Positions 28,357-36,477 of a stretch of DNA of 36,477 nucleotides are shown here, in pieces. The stretch comes from Sphingomonadales bacterium Ga0077559. GTDB lineage: Bacteria; Pseudomonadota; Alphaproteobacteria; Sphingomonadales; Sphingomonadaceae. The position numbers and the translations under genes are program-made. The notes beneath the pieces were generated by a model. The model was not told the origin of the DNA, searched no databases, and worked only from the letters and a program-made list of their open reading frames with translations. The stretch lies in assembly GCA_001464315.1 (NCBI GenBank), contig LNFK01000032.1, positions 1-36,477 on the forward strand. Direction: 5' to 3'. Positions within the stretch are counted from its first letter, which is position 1. The number at the start of each line of letters is the position of its first letter.

Positions 28357-29151
28357 TCAGGCGGCGGGCGCATTCTTCTGCATCAGGTCATAGGCGCGCT
28401 GGTACCATTCGCTGCCGGGATAGTTAGCACCGAGTACAGCCGCCGCCTTTTTGGCCTCTTCGGGCACGCCCATTGCGAGATAGCTTTCGGTCAGGCGGTA
28501 CAAAGCCTCAGGCGCGTGCGTCGTGGTATCGAACTTGTCGACCACTTCGCGGAAACGCAGCGACGATGCGAGCCACAAGGCACGGCGCTGGTAAAAGCGG
28601 CCGATTTCCATTTCCTTGCCTGCCAAGTGATCGCGCACCAGATCGACCTTCAAGGTCGCATCGGCGGCATAGCGCGAATTGGGATAACGGCGTTGCACTT
28701 CGCCCAATGCCGCAAGCGCCTGTTCCGATATTTTCTGATCGCGGGTGACGTCGCTGATCTGCTCGTAATAATTCAGCGCGATCAGATAATAGGCGTAAGG
28801 TGCGTCCTTATTACCCGGGTGTATTGACAGGAAGCGTCGCGAAGACTGAATCGATTCGTTATGTTTCTGCGCCATATAATAGCTAAACGCGCTCATCAGC
28901 TGTGCACGGCGGGCCCAAGGTGAATAAGGATGCTGACGCTCGACCTCGTCGAACAACGCAGCGGCAACTTCATATTGGTTCGCGTCAAGCTTCTCTTTTG
29001 CCGCAGCATAGAGCGTATTGACGTCGCGCGCGACATAGCGGGTATTGCTACCCGGCTGTGCGCCACCGCCGCCAAGGCCCAATGCCGCGCAACCGGAAAG
29101 CAAAGACGTGGCGGCAAGAAGGCCAGTGGCCACAAGCAATTTTCTGTTCAT
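28357..29151 (-). CDS. bamD: Outer membrane assembly lipoprotein BamD
   Basis: 264 residues. The lipobox LLSGC gives lipidated Cys21. TPR-like repeats follow, with the BamD signature stretches FDEVERQHPYSPWARRAQLM, YAYYLIALNYYEQI, RYPNSRYAADA and IGRFYQRRALWLAS. BamD is the essential partner of BamA in inserting outer-membrane beta-barrel proteins. In many alphaproteobacteria it is followed directly by recN; here the sensor kinase lies between, on the other strand. The M28 peptidase gene is upstream on the same strand with a gap of 99 bases. Confidence 0.97.
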   Translation of the reverse strand: MNRKLLVATGLLAATSLLSGCAALGLGGGGAQPGSNTRYVARDVNTLYAAAKEKLDANQYEVAAALFDEVERQHPYSPWARRAQLMSAFSYYMAQKHNESIQSSRRFLSIHPGNKDAPYAYYLIALNYYEQISDVTRDQKISEQALAALGEVQRRYPNSRYAADATLKVDLVRDHLAGKEMEIGRFYQRRALWLASSLRFREVVDKFDTTTHAPEALYRLTESYLAMGVPEEAKKAAAVLGANYPGSEWYQRAYDLMQKNAPAA

Positions 29152-29250
29152 GGATGTTCCCTAGATAATCTTGGCCGCGCCGCCAAGTGCTTTGCTGTAT
29201 TTGGCACCGAATGCGTGATTTCGCCTGTATCGGAGATGAATTCGCTGATG

Positions 29251-31458
29251 TCAGTTTGCGCTTCCGAACGTGAGCGTCGTCGAACCGCCCAGAACGCGAG
29301 TGCCATTGAGTAGCGCCCAATCGGTATCTGGCCCGCCCGATGGTGGTGCGTCTGGCGGCGGCCCGGGGACCGCGTAGAGATAGTCAATCGCAAGATTGCC
29401 GCCGGGACCAGAGTCAAACTCCAGCAACAGCCTTGCCCCTGTTGTTTCGGCGCGCCAGCCGACGCGGGTGGGTTTGCCTACCGGTAACTGCACCGCACGA
29501 TCATTCACGCGCACATTGGTAAGAGCTCGTGACGGCGTGATTACGAAATTCATCAGCCTCGGCGCAGTGGCACTCGCGAGACTAAGGGTGACCTTGCCAC
29601 CTGCTTCGCTGATTTCGATTTCCGGCGGCGTGATTTGGGTAGTCGGCGCAGATATGGCTGGCCATTTTATGCCGTCGAACCCTTTTGGAGTCACCACGCT
29701 CGCACTGCCTTCGGGCAATTCGCGCGCAGTCGACCCCGTTGCCCAATAGCTTTTGCCAGTTCGGGAGTCGCTGTAGTGGAACAAATCGCCCGGTTTGGGA
29801 TGACGCGGCGAAAAGCTTGGCGACAATGCGAACCATATCGCGCCCAATCCGGCCAAAGCGATAAGTCCGCCACCCACGCGGCGCGACCAAACGCTATCCC
29901 CAAACGATATTATAACCGGACCAATCAGCGCGATAGCAAAAGGAATGAGGAGAACCACCGGAGCAGGCGTCATCGGCGCGACCGAGACATAGGTAATGAT
30001 CACCCCTGCCAGCAGCAGCGCGCCCCACAATCCGCCCAATAGCGCGCTGCCGTATAGCACTATCAGCGACTGAACGCCCTTGTTCGCTGCCATGAACAGG
30101 AACAATGCGCCGATAAGCCCGCCCCAGTCGAACAGCCAGGCCGCTCCGGGCATCCATATCTGCGCTGCGAGCGCGCAGATCAACATCAGGATGACCGACC
30201 CTGTCCACATCGCCGCGCGGGGCTTCGCCAGCAGCAACGCTCCTGCGGCCAGCGCGACATAAATCCACAACGCCGCGTCCATCTCGTTGATCCGTTCGCG
30301 CATCGGGATGATCCCCGGCCCATAGGCCCAGTTTGCGATAAAGTGGCTCGCCGCACCGGTCACGGCCATCAGCGCCGCTACACCCGCCGTCCCGCCGATC
30401 GCCTGCCGCCAGCCAACGCCGATCCGCTGCACCTGCGCCAGTATCAGCAACGCGAAACCTGCAATCAGAAGCACCCACCCGCCCCAACTCGGGTACCGCA
30501 CCACATATAGGCCGAAGACATCGAAATAGGCCGCATCCGCGCCTTGCGCCGGTAACGCGTCGGCGATCGCCAGCGCACGTGTGGTGGTCAGCGCAAAATC
30601 GCCCAGATGCCGCATCGCTGCCGGGTCGAGATTGTCGATATTATCCGTCGGCATATGATAATCATAAAGTCCGTCGAGATAGGCCGCGTTGATGCCGGTT
30701 ATCCCCTTAGCGAGCGAAACCGACAGGTCGGTATCATTGGGCAGCAAGCGGTAGACATCGCCTGCCAGGCTATTGCCAGAGGGACTGACCGCATTTTTCG
30801 CCCACAGGTCGATCAGCGCAGCGTTGCCCGGCGATGTCTGGAACATGAAGGCACGGCCCTTCGATCCGCGCGCCTCGACATTGACCACCGCGCCGATCCG
30901 CGCCGCCAGCGGGTCGCGGTCAAAAAACTCCTGCGCGCCGATCAGGCCCAATTCCTCGGCATCGGTAACAAGAAACAGCACATCGCGGGCCGGCTTCGGC
31001 CCCGCAGACAGCACCCGCGCCGTCTCCACCACAGCCGCGACCCCTGCCGCATCGTCCGACGCGCCATTGGCCCATGGCGCACTGTCGACATGCGCCATCA
31101 GCGCCACGGCTTTGCCCTCCCGGTTACGCCCCGGCAGCACCGCGATGATATTTTCATAAGGCGAAACGCTGATCGATCCCTTCCGCCGTGCATCGAAATT
31201 CGCCTGCCGTACGCCGACGCCCGCCTGCGTCCGAACCTCAAGCCCTAGCGCGGCAAACCGCGCCTTCAACCACTCGCGCGCCTTCGCATTACCGGCAGAG
31301 CCAACTGGCCGCGGTTCGCGTGCAATCGCATCCAATGTCCTGTTCGCTTCGGTCAGCGAATATCCCGACCCTCTGTCGCCTGCAGGCGGCACCCGGGCCC
31401 ACAAAGCCAGCGCAATCGCAAGCGCCACGACGATCGGCAACAACAGGAAATTACGCAT
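29251..31458 (-). CDS. Large membrane-bound M28-family zinc metallopeptidase
   Basis: 735 residues. After an N-terminal signal anchor (about 3-20) comes an M28 aminopeptidase domain: MAHVDSAPWANGASDDAAG (His123, Asp135/136), TDAEELGLIGAQEF (Glu168/169), VVNVEARGSKG (Glu195) and YDYHMPTDN (His268). From about residue 310 on there are some eight or nine hydrophobic segments, then a beta-rich, probably periplasmic C-terminal domain (about 540-735). This resembles Fxna/ERMP1-like and bacterial multi-pass M28 peptidases; the site faces the periplasm. Substrate unknown. ATG 31458 is preferred over 31494, which adds 12 residues before the anchor. Confidence 0.92.
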   Translation of the reverse strand: MRNFLLLPIVVALAIALALWARVPPAGDRGSGYSLTEANRTLDAIAREPRPVGSAGNAKAREWLKARFAALGLEVRTQAGVGVRQANFDARRKGSISVSPYENIIAVLPGRNREGKAVALMAHVDSAPWANGASDDAAGVAAVVETARVLSAGPKPARDVLFLVTDAEELGLIGAQEFFDRDPLAARIGAVVNVEARGSKGRAFMFQTSPGNAALIDLWAKNAVSPSGNSLAGDVYRLLPNDTDLSVSLAKGITGINAAYLDGLYDYHMPTDNIDNLDPAAMRHLGDFALTTTRALAIADALPAQGADAAYFDVFGLYVVRYPSWGGWVLLIAGFALLILAQVQRIGVGWRQAIGGTAGVAALMAVTGAASHFIANWAYGPGIIPMRERINEMDAALWIYVALAAGALLLAKPRAAMWTGSVILMLICALAAQIWMPGAAWLFDWGGLIGALFLFMAANKGVQSLIVLYGSALLGGLWGALLLAGVIITYVSVAPMTPAPVVLLIPFAIALIGPVIISFGDSVWSRRVGGGLIALAGLGAIWFALSPSFSPRHPKPGDLFHYSDSRTGKSYWATGSTARELPEGSASVVTPKGFDGIKWPAISAPTTQITPPEIEISEAGGKVTLSLASATAPRLMNFVITPSRALTNVRVNDRAVQLPVGKPTRVGWRAETTGARLLLEFDSGPGGNLAIDYLYAVPGPPPDAPPSGGPDTDWALLNGTRVLGGSTTLTFGSAN

Positions 31459-31570
31459 GGACGGAGTCTCCCAAATCCGCCGCGACCCTAACAAAGCAGC
31501 AGCCAGAGACTAGTAATTTATAGATTACGACGAAAAATAAGGGTCTTAGGTTCGTTCGCGACCCATATGG

Positions 31571-33040
31571 CTAACTCGGCCAAGCGTTGGAAAGTTCATC
31601 TGCATTTCCCGTCCCGAAGATTTGACGGTCGGGCCGGACCAGTACGGCACTAACACCTTTCTCCTCCAGCCATGCCGACAAGCTGCTGGCAAACGGACGG
31701 ATGGGTTCGGCGTCGAGCGCAACTTTCCGCAAAATCGCATTTGGCGCAGCATCATCGGCCTCACCCAAAAGCCAAGCACTGTCGCCCAATATGTCGTCGA
31801 GCCTCTCGCCCTGTTCACTTAAAAATTGCGGAAAATAGCCACCTGCCGCCGGTGTTCCCGCCAATATCATTCCGTCCGTAATCGGCGGCCAGGAAACATC
31901 GCCATCAGGCGACTGACCGGCGGCGCGCGCGGCGAGCATCGCGCGATCGCGTTCGGCGGCAGCAACCGGGTCGATTATGCAAACCGTCTGCCCCATCATC
32001 ATAGCCATGCCGATAGTGGCACGAACATGCGGCTCACGCTCGGACTGGTAAGTGTCGAGAATTTCAGAGGCGGCTTTGTGATGCACCACATATCCAAGTT
32101 TCCATGCTAGATTGGCGGCGTCCCGTATACCGGCGCACATACCCTGACCAGCAAAAGGTGGCGTCTGATGCGCGGCGTCGCCCGCCAACAAAACCCGCCC
32201 CTTGCGCCATTGCTGCGCCACTTTGGCGTTAAAGCGATAGACAACCTTGCGCTCGATGGTGATCGCGCCATCCACATTCCATGGTTCGAGCAATTGCGCG
32301 ACAAAATCGTCGTCAAGCACTTGTTCAGCGGTTTCGCCAGGCTTGACCATGAATTCCCAACGGTGCCTGCCATTGCCCATCAGCACGCAGGTCGTGGGGC
32401 GTTCGGGATCGCAGATTTGCAAATTTACCTGCGGCAGCCGCGAAAAGTCATGAACGATGGCGTCTACGACCAGCCACGGCTCATCGAAATTGAGGTCATC
32501 GAAGGTTATACCAGCGGCGCAGCGAACGGGACTGCGCGCGCCATCCGCGCCAACAAGCCACCGGCTGCGCAGCGTTCGGGCTCCGTCCGCAGTGTCGAAC
32601 ATGGCAGTAATGCTGTCCGCATTTTCGTTGAAACCTTCAAACTGCCAGCCTGAACGAAGCTCAACCCCGGGATAATCCGCAAGCCGGTCGCGCAACACGC
32701 GCTCGACCGATGGCTGATGGATCATATTGGCGGCAGGCCAGCCCCCTGCGCCAATCCGGTCGGATCCTTCGAAGCGCAACAATATCCGCCCATCCGCGGT
32801 CAGGAAATCATAATGTGTTGTCTGGCGGCTTGTGACCATGATCGCATCGGCGGCTCCAAGCCCTTGGAAAACGCGCATGACTTCGTGGTCGATATGCGCG
32901 GCGCGCGGCAGCGGATAGATCTCCGCTTCCTTCTCACAGATTATGACTTTCAGGCCATTCTGCGCAGCAAGCAACCCAAGTGTAACCCCGGTGGGCCCGC
33001 CCCCCACGACAATCAGGTCGCAGTCGAATGTGTCGGCCAC
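31571..33040 (-). CDS. FAD-dependent aromatic hydroxylase (MhpA-like)
   Basis: 489 residues, class A flavoprotein monooxygenase. FAD motif GGGPTG at 13-18, the DG motif GADGARSPVR at 164-173, and the GD motif in LAGDAAHQTPPFAGQGMCAG (285-304) followed by IRDAANLAWKL are nearly those of 3-(3-hydroxyphenyl)propionate hydroxylase MhpA. It is shorter than MhpA (about 550), mostly at the C-terminal end. It should ortho-hydroxylate a phenolic acid or phenol with NAD(P)H and oxygen to give the catechol for the dioxygenase in this operon. It is the last gene of the cluster, 3 bases after the FAH-family gene. The exact substrate is not readable from sequence. Confidence 0.9.
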   Translation of the reverse strand: MADTFDCDLIVVGGGPTGVTLGLLAAQNGLKVIICEKEAEIYPLPRAAHIDHEVMRVFQGLGAADAIMVTSRQTTHYDFLTADGRILLRFEGSDRIGAGGWPAANMIHQPSVERVLRDRLADYPGVELRSGWQFEGFNENADSITAMFDTADGARTLRSRWLVGADGARSPVRCAAGITFDDLNFDEPWLVVDAIVHDFSRLPQVNLQICDPERPTTCVLMGNGRHRWEFMVKPGETAEQVLDDDFVAQLLEPWNVDGAITIERKVVYRFNAKVAQQWRKGRVLLAGDAAHQTPPFAGQGMCAGIRDAANLAWKLGYVVHHKAASEILDTYQSEREPHVRATIGMAMMMGQTVCIIDPVAAAERDRAMLAARAAGQSPDGDVSWPPITDGMILAGTPAAGGYFPQFLSEQGERLDDILGDSAWLLGEADDAAPNAILRKVALDAEPIRPFASSLSAWLEEKGVSAVLVRPDRQIFGTGNADELSNAWPS

Positions 33041-33043
33041 GAC

Positions 33044-33880
33044 CTAAATCTCCACCGCCATTGTCGCTTCGATAACGCCAAGCTTCTCCACCTCGCAACG
33101 CACGACATCGCCGGGTTTCAGGAACACGCGCGGGTCCATCGCGGCACCGATGCCGCCCGGCGTGCCGGTGAAAATCAGGTCGCCGGGCTCGAGTGTGATG
33201 CCGACGCTCAAATGTTCGATCTGCTGCCAGATGTTGAACACGAGATTTTTGGTGTTTGAATTCTGCCGCTTTTCGCCATTGACCTTGCATCTTAAGTCGA
33301 GCGCGTGCGGATCGCCGACTTCATCTGCGGTCGTAATCCACGGCCCGATTGGTGCATGCGTATCGAAAGATTTGCCGAGCGACCATTGCGGTGTCGCGTG
33401 CTGCCACATGCGTTCGGTGACATCATTGCCGACGCAATAGCCGAAAATATGCTCATGCGCGCGGTCGGCGGGAATATGTTTACCGCGCTTGCCGATAACC
33501 GCGACGAGCTCGACTTCATAATCGGCAGTGGCTGTGCCTTTGGCGATCAGGATCGGATCGAACGGACCGTTCACCGAAGTCTGCGCCTTGGTGAACCACA
33601 CCTGCCGCTCGGGCGTGCCCATGTTCGATTCAGCGATATGGTCGGCATAGTTCAAACCGATTGCCCAAATCTTGGCGGGCTTTTGCACCGGCGCGCAGAG
33701 CTTGACTGAGGAGAGCGGTGTGCCATCGCCAGTTGCGGCGCGTGCTTCAAGTTGCGGACGGAGTTCGTCCCAGCGTTCGATCAACTCGATCATCGTGCCA
33801 TCAAATCCGGTGTCGATGATGGTGTCACCCACCACCATGCCGGTTTTCAGTCCACCATCTTCGTATGTCGCGAGTTTCAT
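33044..33880 (-). CDS. Fumarylacetoacetate hydrolase family protein
   Basis: 278 residues. Metal ligands of the FAH fold are visible: Glu122 and Glu124 in DYEVELVAVIG and Asp153 in GNDVTER; catalytic-site His81 lies in GLNYADHIAES. The C-terminal LEPGDLIFTGTPGGIG and LKPGDVVRCEVEKLG are typical. Family members hydrolyse C-C bonds (fumarylpyruvate, fumarylacetoacetate), hydrate 2-hydroxypentadienoates or decarboxylate oxo acids. In this operon it should handle the ring-fission product of the extradiol dioxygenase. The ATG overlaps the dioxygenase stop by 4 bases. Confidence 0.93.
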   Translation of the reverse strand: MKLATYEDGGLKTGMVVGDTIIDTGFDGTMIELIERWDELRPQLEARAATGDGTPLSSVKLCAPVQKPAKIWAIGLNYADHIAESNMGTPERQVWFTKAQTSVNGPFDPILIAKGTATADYEVELVAVIGKRGKHIPADRAHEHIFGYCVGNDVTERMWQHATPQWSLGKSFDTHAPIGPWITTADEVGDPHALDLRCKVNGEKRQNSNTKNLVFNIWQQIEHLSVGITLEPGDLIFTGTPGGIGAAMDPRVFLKPGDVVRCEVEKLGVIEATMAVEI

Positions 33881-34899
33881 GCTGGTGCTCCTTGTGGGCT
33901 ACGGCGGAAAAGCCTTTTGAATCGAACCGAGAGCGCCATGATGAAGCCCGCAACCTTCGGGCTTGGCGCAAACTTCCCGGCAAATATCGGGTGTGGCGGC
34001 CCCCATTGAACGGCGAGAAGATCCTGAACGGTGGCCTTGTTCGAGCCATCATCGGCGTTGAACAGATCGCCGTCGGTCCAATGCTCGAGCTCATGTCCCC
34101 ATGGGTCTTTCCAGTAATCGAAGATCTGGCTGCCCAGGATGTGACGCCCCACGCCCCACGCAGGTGTGCGGTTCGCTGATTTGAGATGATTGTGGCCCAA
34201 CATCAGGTCGTCGAAACTGGCGACCTCGAACGCGGCATGGTTGAAGCCCTTGCCCGACGGCAATTGCGCTAGAAACAAGGTATGATGATCGGTCGGGATA
34301 TCACCACGGTCACAGCGCATGAACGCCCCCATCGACGTGCCCGGGCGTGCTTCAATTTCGTCTGAAGTGATGAAGCCGAAGCGATCCTTGTACCAGTGTT
34401 CAGAGGTCCGGAATTCGCCAACGTTCAGGACGCAGTGGCCAAGACGGATGACATGCGCAGGTCCAGCGGCCAACCGTACCGAACTACGCTGGCGGGGCTT
34501 CAATGCCGCATCATTGCGCAGCATGTCGGTACCGGGTTGCTCGGGGGGTTCGAACGTTTGCCCTGCCACAACTTCAACCAACACCCCGTCGGGATCAGTC
34601 AGCCGGACCACTTTGCCGCCACCGGGTGTCGTGGCATCTTCCATCGCGACGCTCTCTGCTTCTGCCAAGAGTTGTAGATCGGAAATGCTTTCTGCGCGCA
34701 AACCCAGGCCCAAAAAGGCGGGGTCGCCGTGCTCGGTCACATGGGCAAATGGCGAACCGTCGCGGCCTTTTGCATAAAGCCGCCCATCAAGGCCATCAAA
34801 GCAGGAAAGCCCAAACTGCGTTAAAAACAGCCGCATTTCGGTCAAGTTGGGCGCGGAAAAACGGACGAACGCAATGTCTTCAATCTTGATGATGCTCAT
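33877..34899 (-). CDS. Type I extradiol ring-cleavage dioxygenase (VOC superfamily)
   Basis: 340 residues in two VOC modules: an N-terminal non-catalytic one (about 5-115) and a C-terminal catalytic one (about 150-290). Iron ligands His155 (RLGHCVLNV), His221 (KGFNHAAFEV) and Glu272 (GHELEHWTDGD) are present, with active-site-type His254 or nearby and Tyr262. It should cleave a catechol meta to a hydroxyl using Fe(II) and oxygen. The last about 40 residues form a Pro-rich then hydrophobic/basic tail (VAGFIMALSVRFKRLFRR) beyond the usual end. A GGGGAGAGG ribosome site precedes the ATG. First gene of the catabolic operon, divergent from the TetR gene. Confidence 0.92.
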   Translation of the reverse strand: MSIIKIEDIAFVRFSAPNLTEMRLFLTQFGLSCFDGLDGRLYAKGRDGSPFAHVTEHGDPAFLGLGLRAESISDLQLLAEAESVAMEDATTPGGGKVVRLTDPDGVLVEVVAGQTFEPPEQPGTDMLRNDAALKPRQRSSVRLAAGPAHVIRLGHCVLNVGEFRTSEHWYKDRFGFITSDEIEARPGTSMGAFMRCDRGDIPTDHHTLFLAQLPSGKGFNHAAFEVASFDDLMLGHNHLKSANRTPAWGVGRHILGSQIFDYWKDPWGHELEHWTDGDLFNADDGSNKATVQDLLAVQWGPPHPIFAGKFAPSPKVAGFIMALSVRFKRLFRRSPQGAPA

Positions 34900-34920
34900 T
34901 GCCCTCTCCCCGACTCACAA

Positions 34921-34936
34921 TTGACTTTTTAGTCAG
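34921..34936. promoter_or_regulatory. Candidate TetR operator, site 1
   Basis: TTGACTTTTTAGTCAG: inverted TGACT/AGTCA arms. It matches site 2 in 12 of 16 positions and lies 26 bases from it, start to start. A minus-strand transcript from the promoter described under site 2 would begin here, so a bound repressor would block it. Confidence 0.6.
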
Positions 34937-34962
34937 ATATAATAAATTGACTAATTGGTCAA
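34934..34962 (-). promoter_or_regulatory. Candidate promoter of the aromatic catabolic operon
   Basis: On the minus strand TTGACC (34962-34957) is a good -35 box, followed by a 17-base spacer and TATCTG (34939-34934) as a modest -10 box. The start would fall near 34927, about 28 bases before the dioxygenase ATG. The -35 box lies inside operator site 2 and the start inside site 1. Confidence 0.45.
34947..34962. promoter_or_regulatory. Candidate TetR operator, site 2
   Basis: TTGACTAATTGGTCAA is a 16-base palindrome with a single mismatched pair. It lies between the divergent TetR and dioxygenase genes, where TetR-family regulators usually bind. It overlaps the candidate -35 box of the catabolic operon. 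Confidence 0.7.
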
Positions 34963-34981
34963 GTGCGTGTTGGATAGCTTG

Positions 34982-35635
34982 ATGACAGATGCAAATTTGG
35001 CAAAATCCCCGCGCGCGCAAAAGACGCGAGAGGCGCTTCTCCAAGCCGGCCTCAAATTATTCGCAGAGCGCCCCATTGATGCTGTACCGATTGATGACAT
35101 CGTTGCGTCGGCAGGCGTTGCCAAAGGCAGCTTTTTCAATCATTTCGCCGATAAGCAGATGTTTGCTGGCGAACTGGCCAATGAAGTTCGCCGCGATCTT
35201 GAAGCGCGTGTTGCCGAAGTGAATGATGGCATCGGATGTCCGCTGGAGCGGCTGACGAACGGCATGCTGGTCGCGGTAGACTTCGCTTTGACCGAACATG
35301 ACCGTACTGTTGTGATGCTCAGAGGCGCCTTGTCTTCCACCGCACGCGACCACCCGCTAAACCAAGGCCTGCGCGAGGATATTGAGGCAGCGATTGCCGC
35401 CGACAAAATACCCGAATCGTCGCAGACCGCTGGGCTCTTGTTCTGGCTCGGCAATTGCCAGATGCTGATGATGAACATTGTTGAACGAAGGCCCGCTCGT
35501 CCAGAGGCAGCGGCCAGGATGTATGACATCATGTCAATGGCCTTGACCGGACTCGGCGTACATTCGGCCGACGCAACCTCGTTTGCCGAACTGTGTCGCG
35601 CCCGGCTTACGGAAATGGAGATTTCGCGCGCATAA
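34982..35635 (+). CDS. TetR/AcrR-family transcriptional regulator
   Basis: 217 residues from ATG 34982 (a TTG at 34955 in the same frame would lie inside operator site 2 and is rejected). N-terminal helix-turn-helix at about 25-60: TREALLQAGLKLFAERPID, then VPIDDIVASAGVAKGSFFNHFADKQ. The helical C-terminal domain (about 70-205) should bind the inducer, probably an aromatic substrate or pathway intermediate. Divergent from the extradiol dioxygenase operon with an 82-base gap holding two matching palindromes, so it likely represses that operon and itself. A TTGACT box at 34947 with TTGGAT at 34970 would give a transcript starting at or near the ATG, i.e. possibly leaderless. Confidence 0.92.
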   Translation: MTDANLAKSPRAQKTREALLQAGLKLFAERPIDAVPIDDIVASAGVAKGSFFNHFADKQMFAGELANEVRRDLEARVAEVNDGIGCPLERLTNGMLVAVDFALTEHDRTVVMLRGALSSTARDHPLNQGLREDIEAAIAADKIPESSQTAGLLFWLGNCQMLMMNIVERRPARPEAAARMYDIMSMALTGLGVHSADATSFAELCRARLTEMEISRA

Positions 35636-35660
35636 AAAAGGGGCCGCCGAAGCGACCCCT
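35634..35660 (-). terminator. Rho-independent terminator of pnp
   Basis: Read on the minus strand: AGGGGTCGC, a TTCG tetraloop, GCGGCCCCT, then a run of T (complement of 35634-35639). The stem has one C-A mismatch. UUCG loops are typical of strong terminators. The T-run overlaps the stop codon of the convergent TetR gene. Confidence 0.9.
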
Positions 35661-35686
35661 CTCCTCTCCTCGCCTTTTTGCAGGCT

Positions 35687-36477
35687 TTAGTCTTTTAAGA
35701 ACGCAGGAACGTGGTCGGGGTTGCCGCCGCCTTCTCCGCCATTTCCACCTTCTGAACGCTCGGGGCGTGGGCCACGACCACCGCCGCCATCACGACGGGG
35801 GCCACGGTCGCCACGGCCTTCGCCCCGACCACCACGATCTCCGCCGCCACCGCCACCTTCACGACGAGGTCCACGATCGGGACGATCACCGCGTGGGCGT
35901 TCTTCGCGTGGTGGGCGTGTGTCTTCGAGTTCTTCGCCAGTTTCCTGGTTCACGACGCGCATCGAGAGACGGACCTTGCCGCGCGGGTCGATTTCGAGGA
36001 CCTTGACCTTGACTTCCTGACCTTCGGACAGGACGTCGCTGACCTTTTCAACGCGCTCATTGGCGATTTCGGAAACGTGCACAAGGCCGTCCTTGCCGCC
36101 CATGAAGTTTACAAAAGCGCCGAAGTCGACCATGTTGACGACCTTGCCGTCATAGATCTTGCCGACTTCAGCTTCTTCGACGATGCCCGAAATCCACTTA
36201 CGAGCAGCTTCGATCTGTGCGATGTCGGACGACGAAATCTTGATCAGACCTTCGTCGTCGATGTCGACCTTTGCGCCGGTCGTTGCAACGATTTCGCGGA
36301 TAACCTTGCCGCCGGTACCGATGATGTCGCGGATCTTCGCTTTGTCGATCTGCATCGTTTCGATACGCGGTGCGTGGGCGGAAAGCTCGCCGCGAGCTTC
36401 GCCGAGTGCCTTCGCCATTTCACCAAGGATATGCGCGCGGCCTTCCTTGGCTTGATTGAGCGCCGCTTCAAAGATTT
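35687..36477 (-). CDS. pnp: Polyribonucleotide nucleotidyltransferase, C-terminal part (start outside window)
   Basis: The frame is open through the window edge (reads [20 protein letters not shown] before the first internal Met), so the catalytic RNase PH domains lie outside. Present are the KH domain ([20 protein letters not shown]), the S1 RNA-binding domain ([20 protein letters not shown] to [13 protein letters not shown]) and a long Arg/Gly-rich tail ([14 protein letters not shown] and on) ending [10 protein letters not shown]. PNPase degrades RNA 3'-5' in the degradosome; RGG-type tails in alphaproteobacteria probably add RNA contacts. A strong terminator follows the stop. Confidence 0.97.
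   Translation of the reverse strand, partial: IFEAALNQAKEGRAHILGEMAKALGEARGELSAHAPRIETMQIDKAKIRDIIGTGGKVIREIVATTGAKVDIDDEGLIKISSSDIAQIEAARKWISGIVEEAEVGKIYDGKVVNMVDFGAFVNFMGGKDGLVHVSEIANERVEKVSDVLSEGQEVKVKVLEIDPRGKVRLSMRVVNQETGEELEDTRPPREERPRGDRPDRGPRREGGGGGGDRGGRGEGRGDRGPRRDGGGGRGPRPERSEGGNGGEGGGNPDHVPAFLKD

Noticed and set aside
34938-34943. TATAAT as -10 box for the TetR gene
   Set aside because: The nearest good -35 (TTGACT at 34921) is only 11 bases away; at 17 bases the sequence is TCACAA. A weak role cannot be excluded.
35700-35960. Tandem-repeat or CRISPR-like pattern in the end of pnp
   Set aside because: The repetition is the Arg/Gly-rich coding tail of PNPase, with no spacer-repeat structure.

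Overview
The window looks like chromosomal DNA of an alphaproteobacterium, most likely a sphingomonad (Sphingomonas/Sphingopyxis/Sphingorhabdus type). This is an inference. It rests on the moderately high GC content, dense operons with short start/stop overlaps, the BamD-RecN-LigA neighbourhood, an Nt.-anchored subclass B3-type metallo-beta-lactamase, an RskA-type anti-sigma/fasciclin module, and the style of the encoded proteins. No rRNA, tRNA, CRISPR array, insertion sequence or phage gene was seen. No stretch above 300 bases lacks a gene; the longest gap is 291 bases, before the sensor kinase.

Left part (1-9481): the C-terminal part of isocitrate lyase followed by a 52-residue companion ORF and a strong terminator; a membrane-anchored Pro/Asn/Gln-rich protein; a secreted M20 amidohydrolase; 3-hydroxybutyrate dehydrogenase; a zinc metallopeptidase; an FMN-dependent 2-hydroxyacid (lactate-type) dehydrogenase whose 3' end overlaps convergent creD; a LysE exporter divergent from a luciferase-like flavin oxidoreductase; and a small lipoprotein preceded by a REP-like palindrome. 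With sdhCDA this gives much acetate, PHB, lactate and C4-acid metabolism.

Middle part (9486-20593): sdhC-sdhD-sdhA (minus strand) with no sdhB beside it; a soluble chemotaxis-type transducer with a degenerate globin-like sensor; then a chain of five plus-strand genes joined by overlapping stops and starts (SDR oxidoreductase, B3 metallo-beta-lactamase-like protein, PrmA, ECF sigma factor, RskA-like anti-sigma factor) and a secreted fasciclin protein just after. Phenylalanine 4-hydroxylase, a TIGR02117/DUF2459 protein and a Crp/Fnr regulator follow.

Right part (20768-36477): the DNA repair pair recN and ligA with a lipoprotein gene between them, all overlapping by 4 bases; a large, more AT-rich hybrid histidine kinase (GAF-PAS-PAS-HisKA-HATPase-REC-REC) lying between recN and bamD; bamD; a large membrane M28 peptidase; and an aromatic catabolic operon (MhpA-like hydroxylase, FAH-family hydrolase, extradiol dioxygenase) divergent from a TetR regulator, with two similar palindromic operator candidates between them. 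The window ends in the KH-S1-RGG tail of polynucleotide phosphorylase.

No wholly new system is obvious. The best candidates for a second look are the overlap-coupled lactamase/PrmA/sigma chain, the catabolic operon with its tandem operators, the kinase between bamD and recN, the heme-less-looking globin-type transducer, and a perfect hairpin running into a start codon at 13691-13717.
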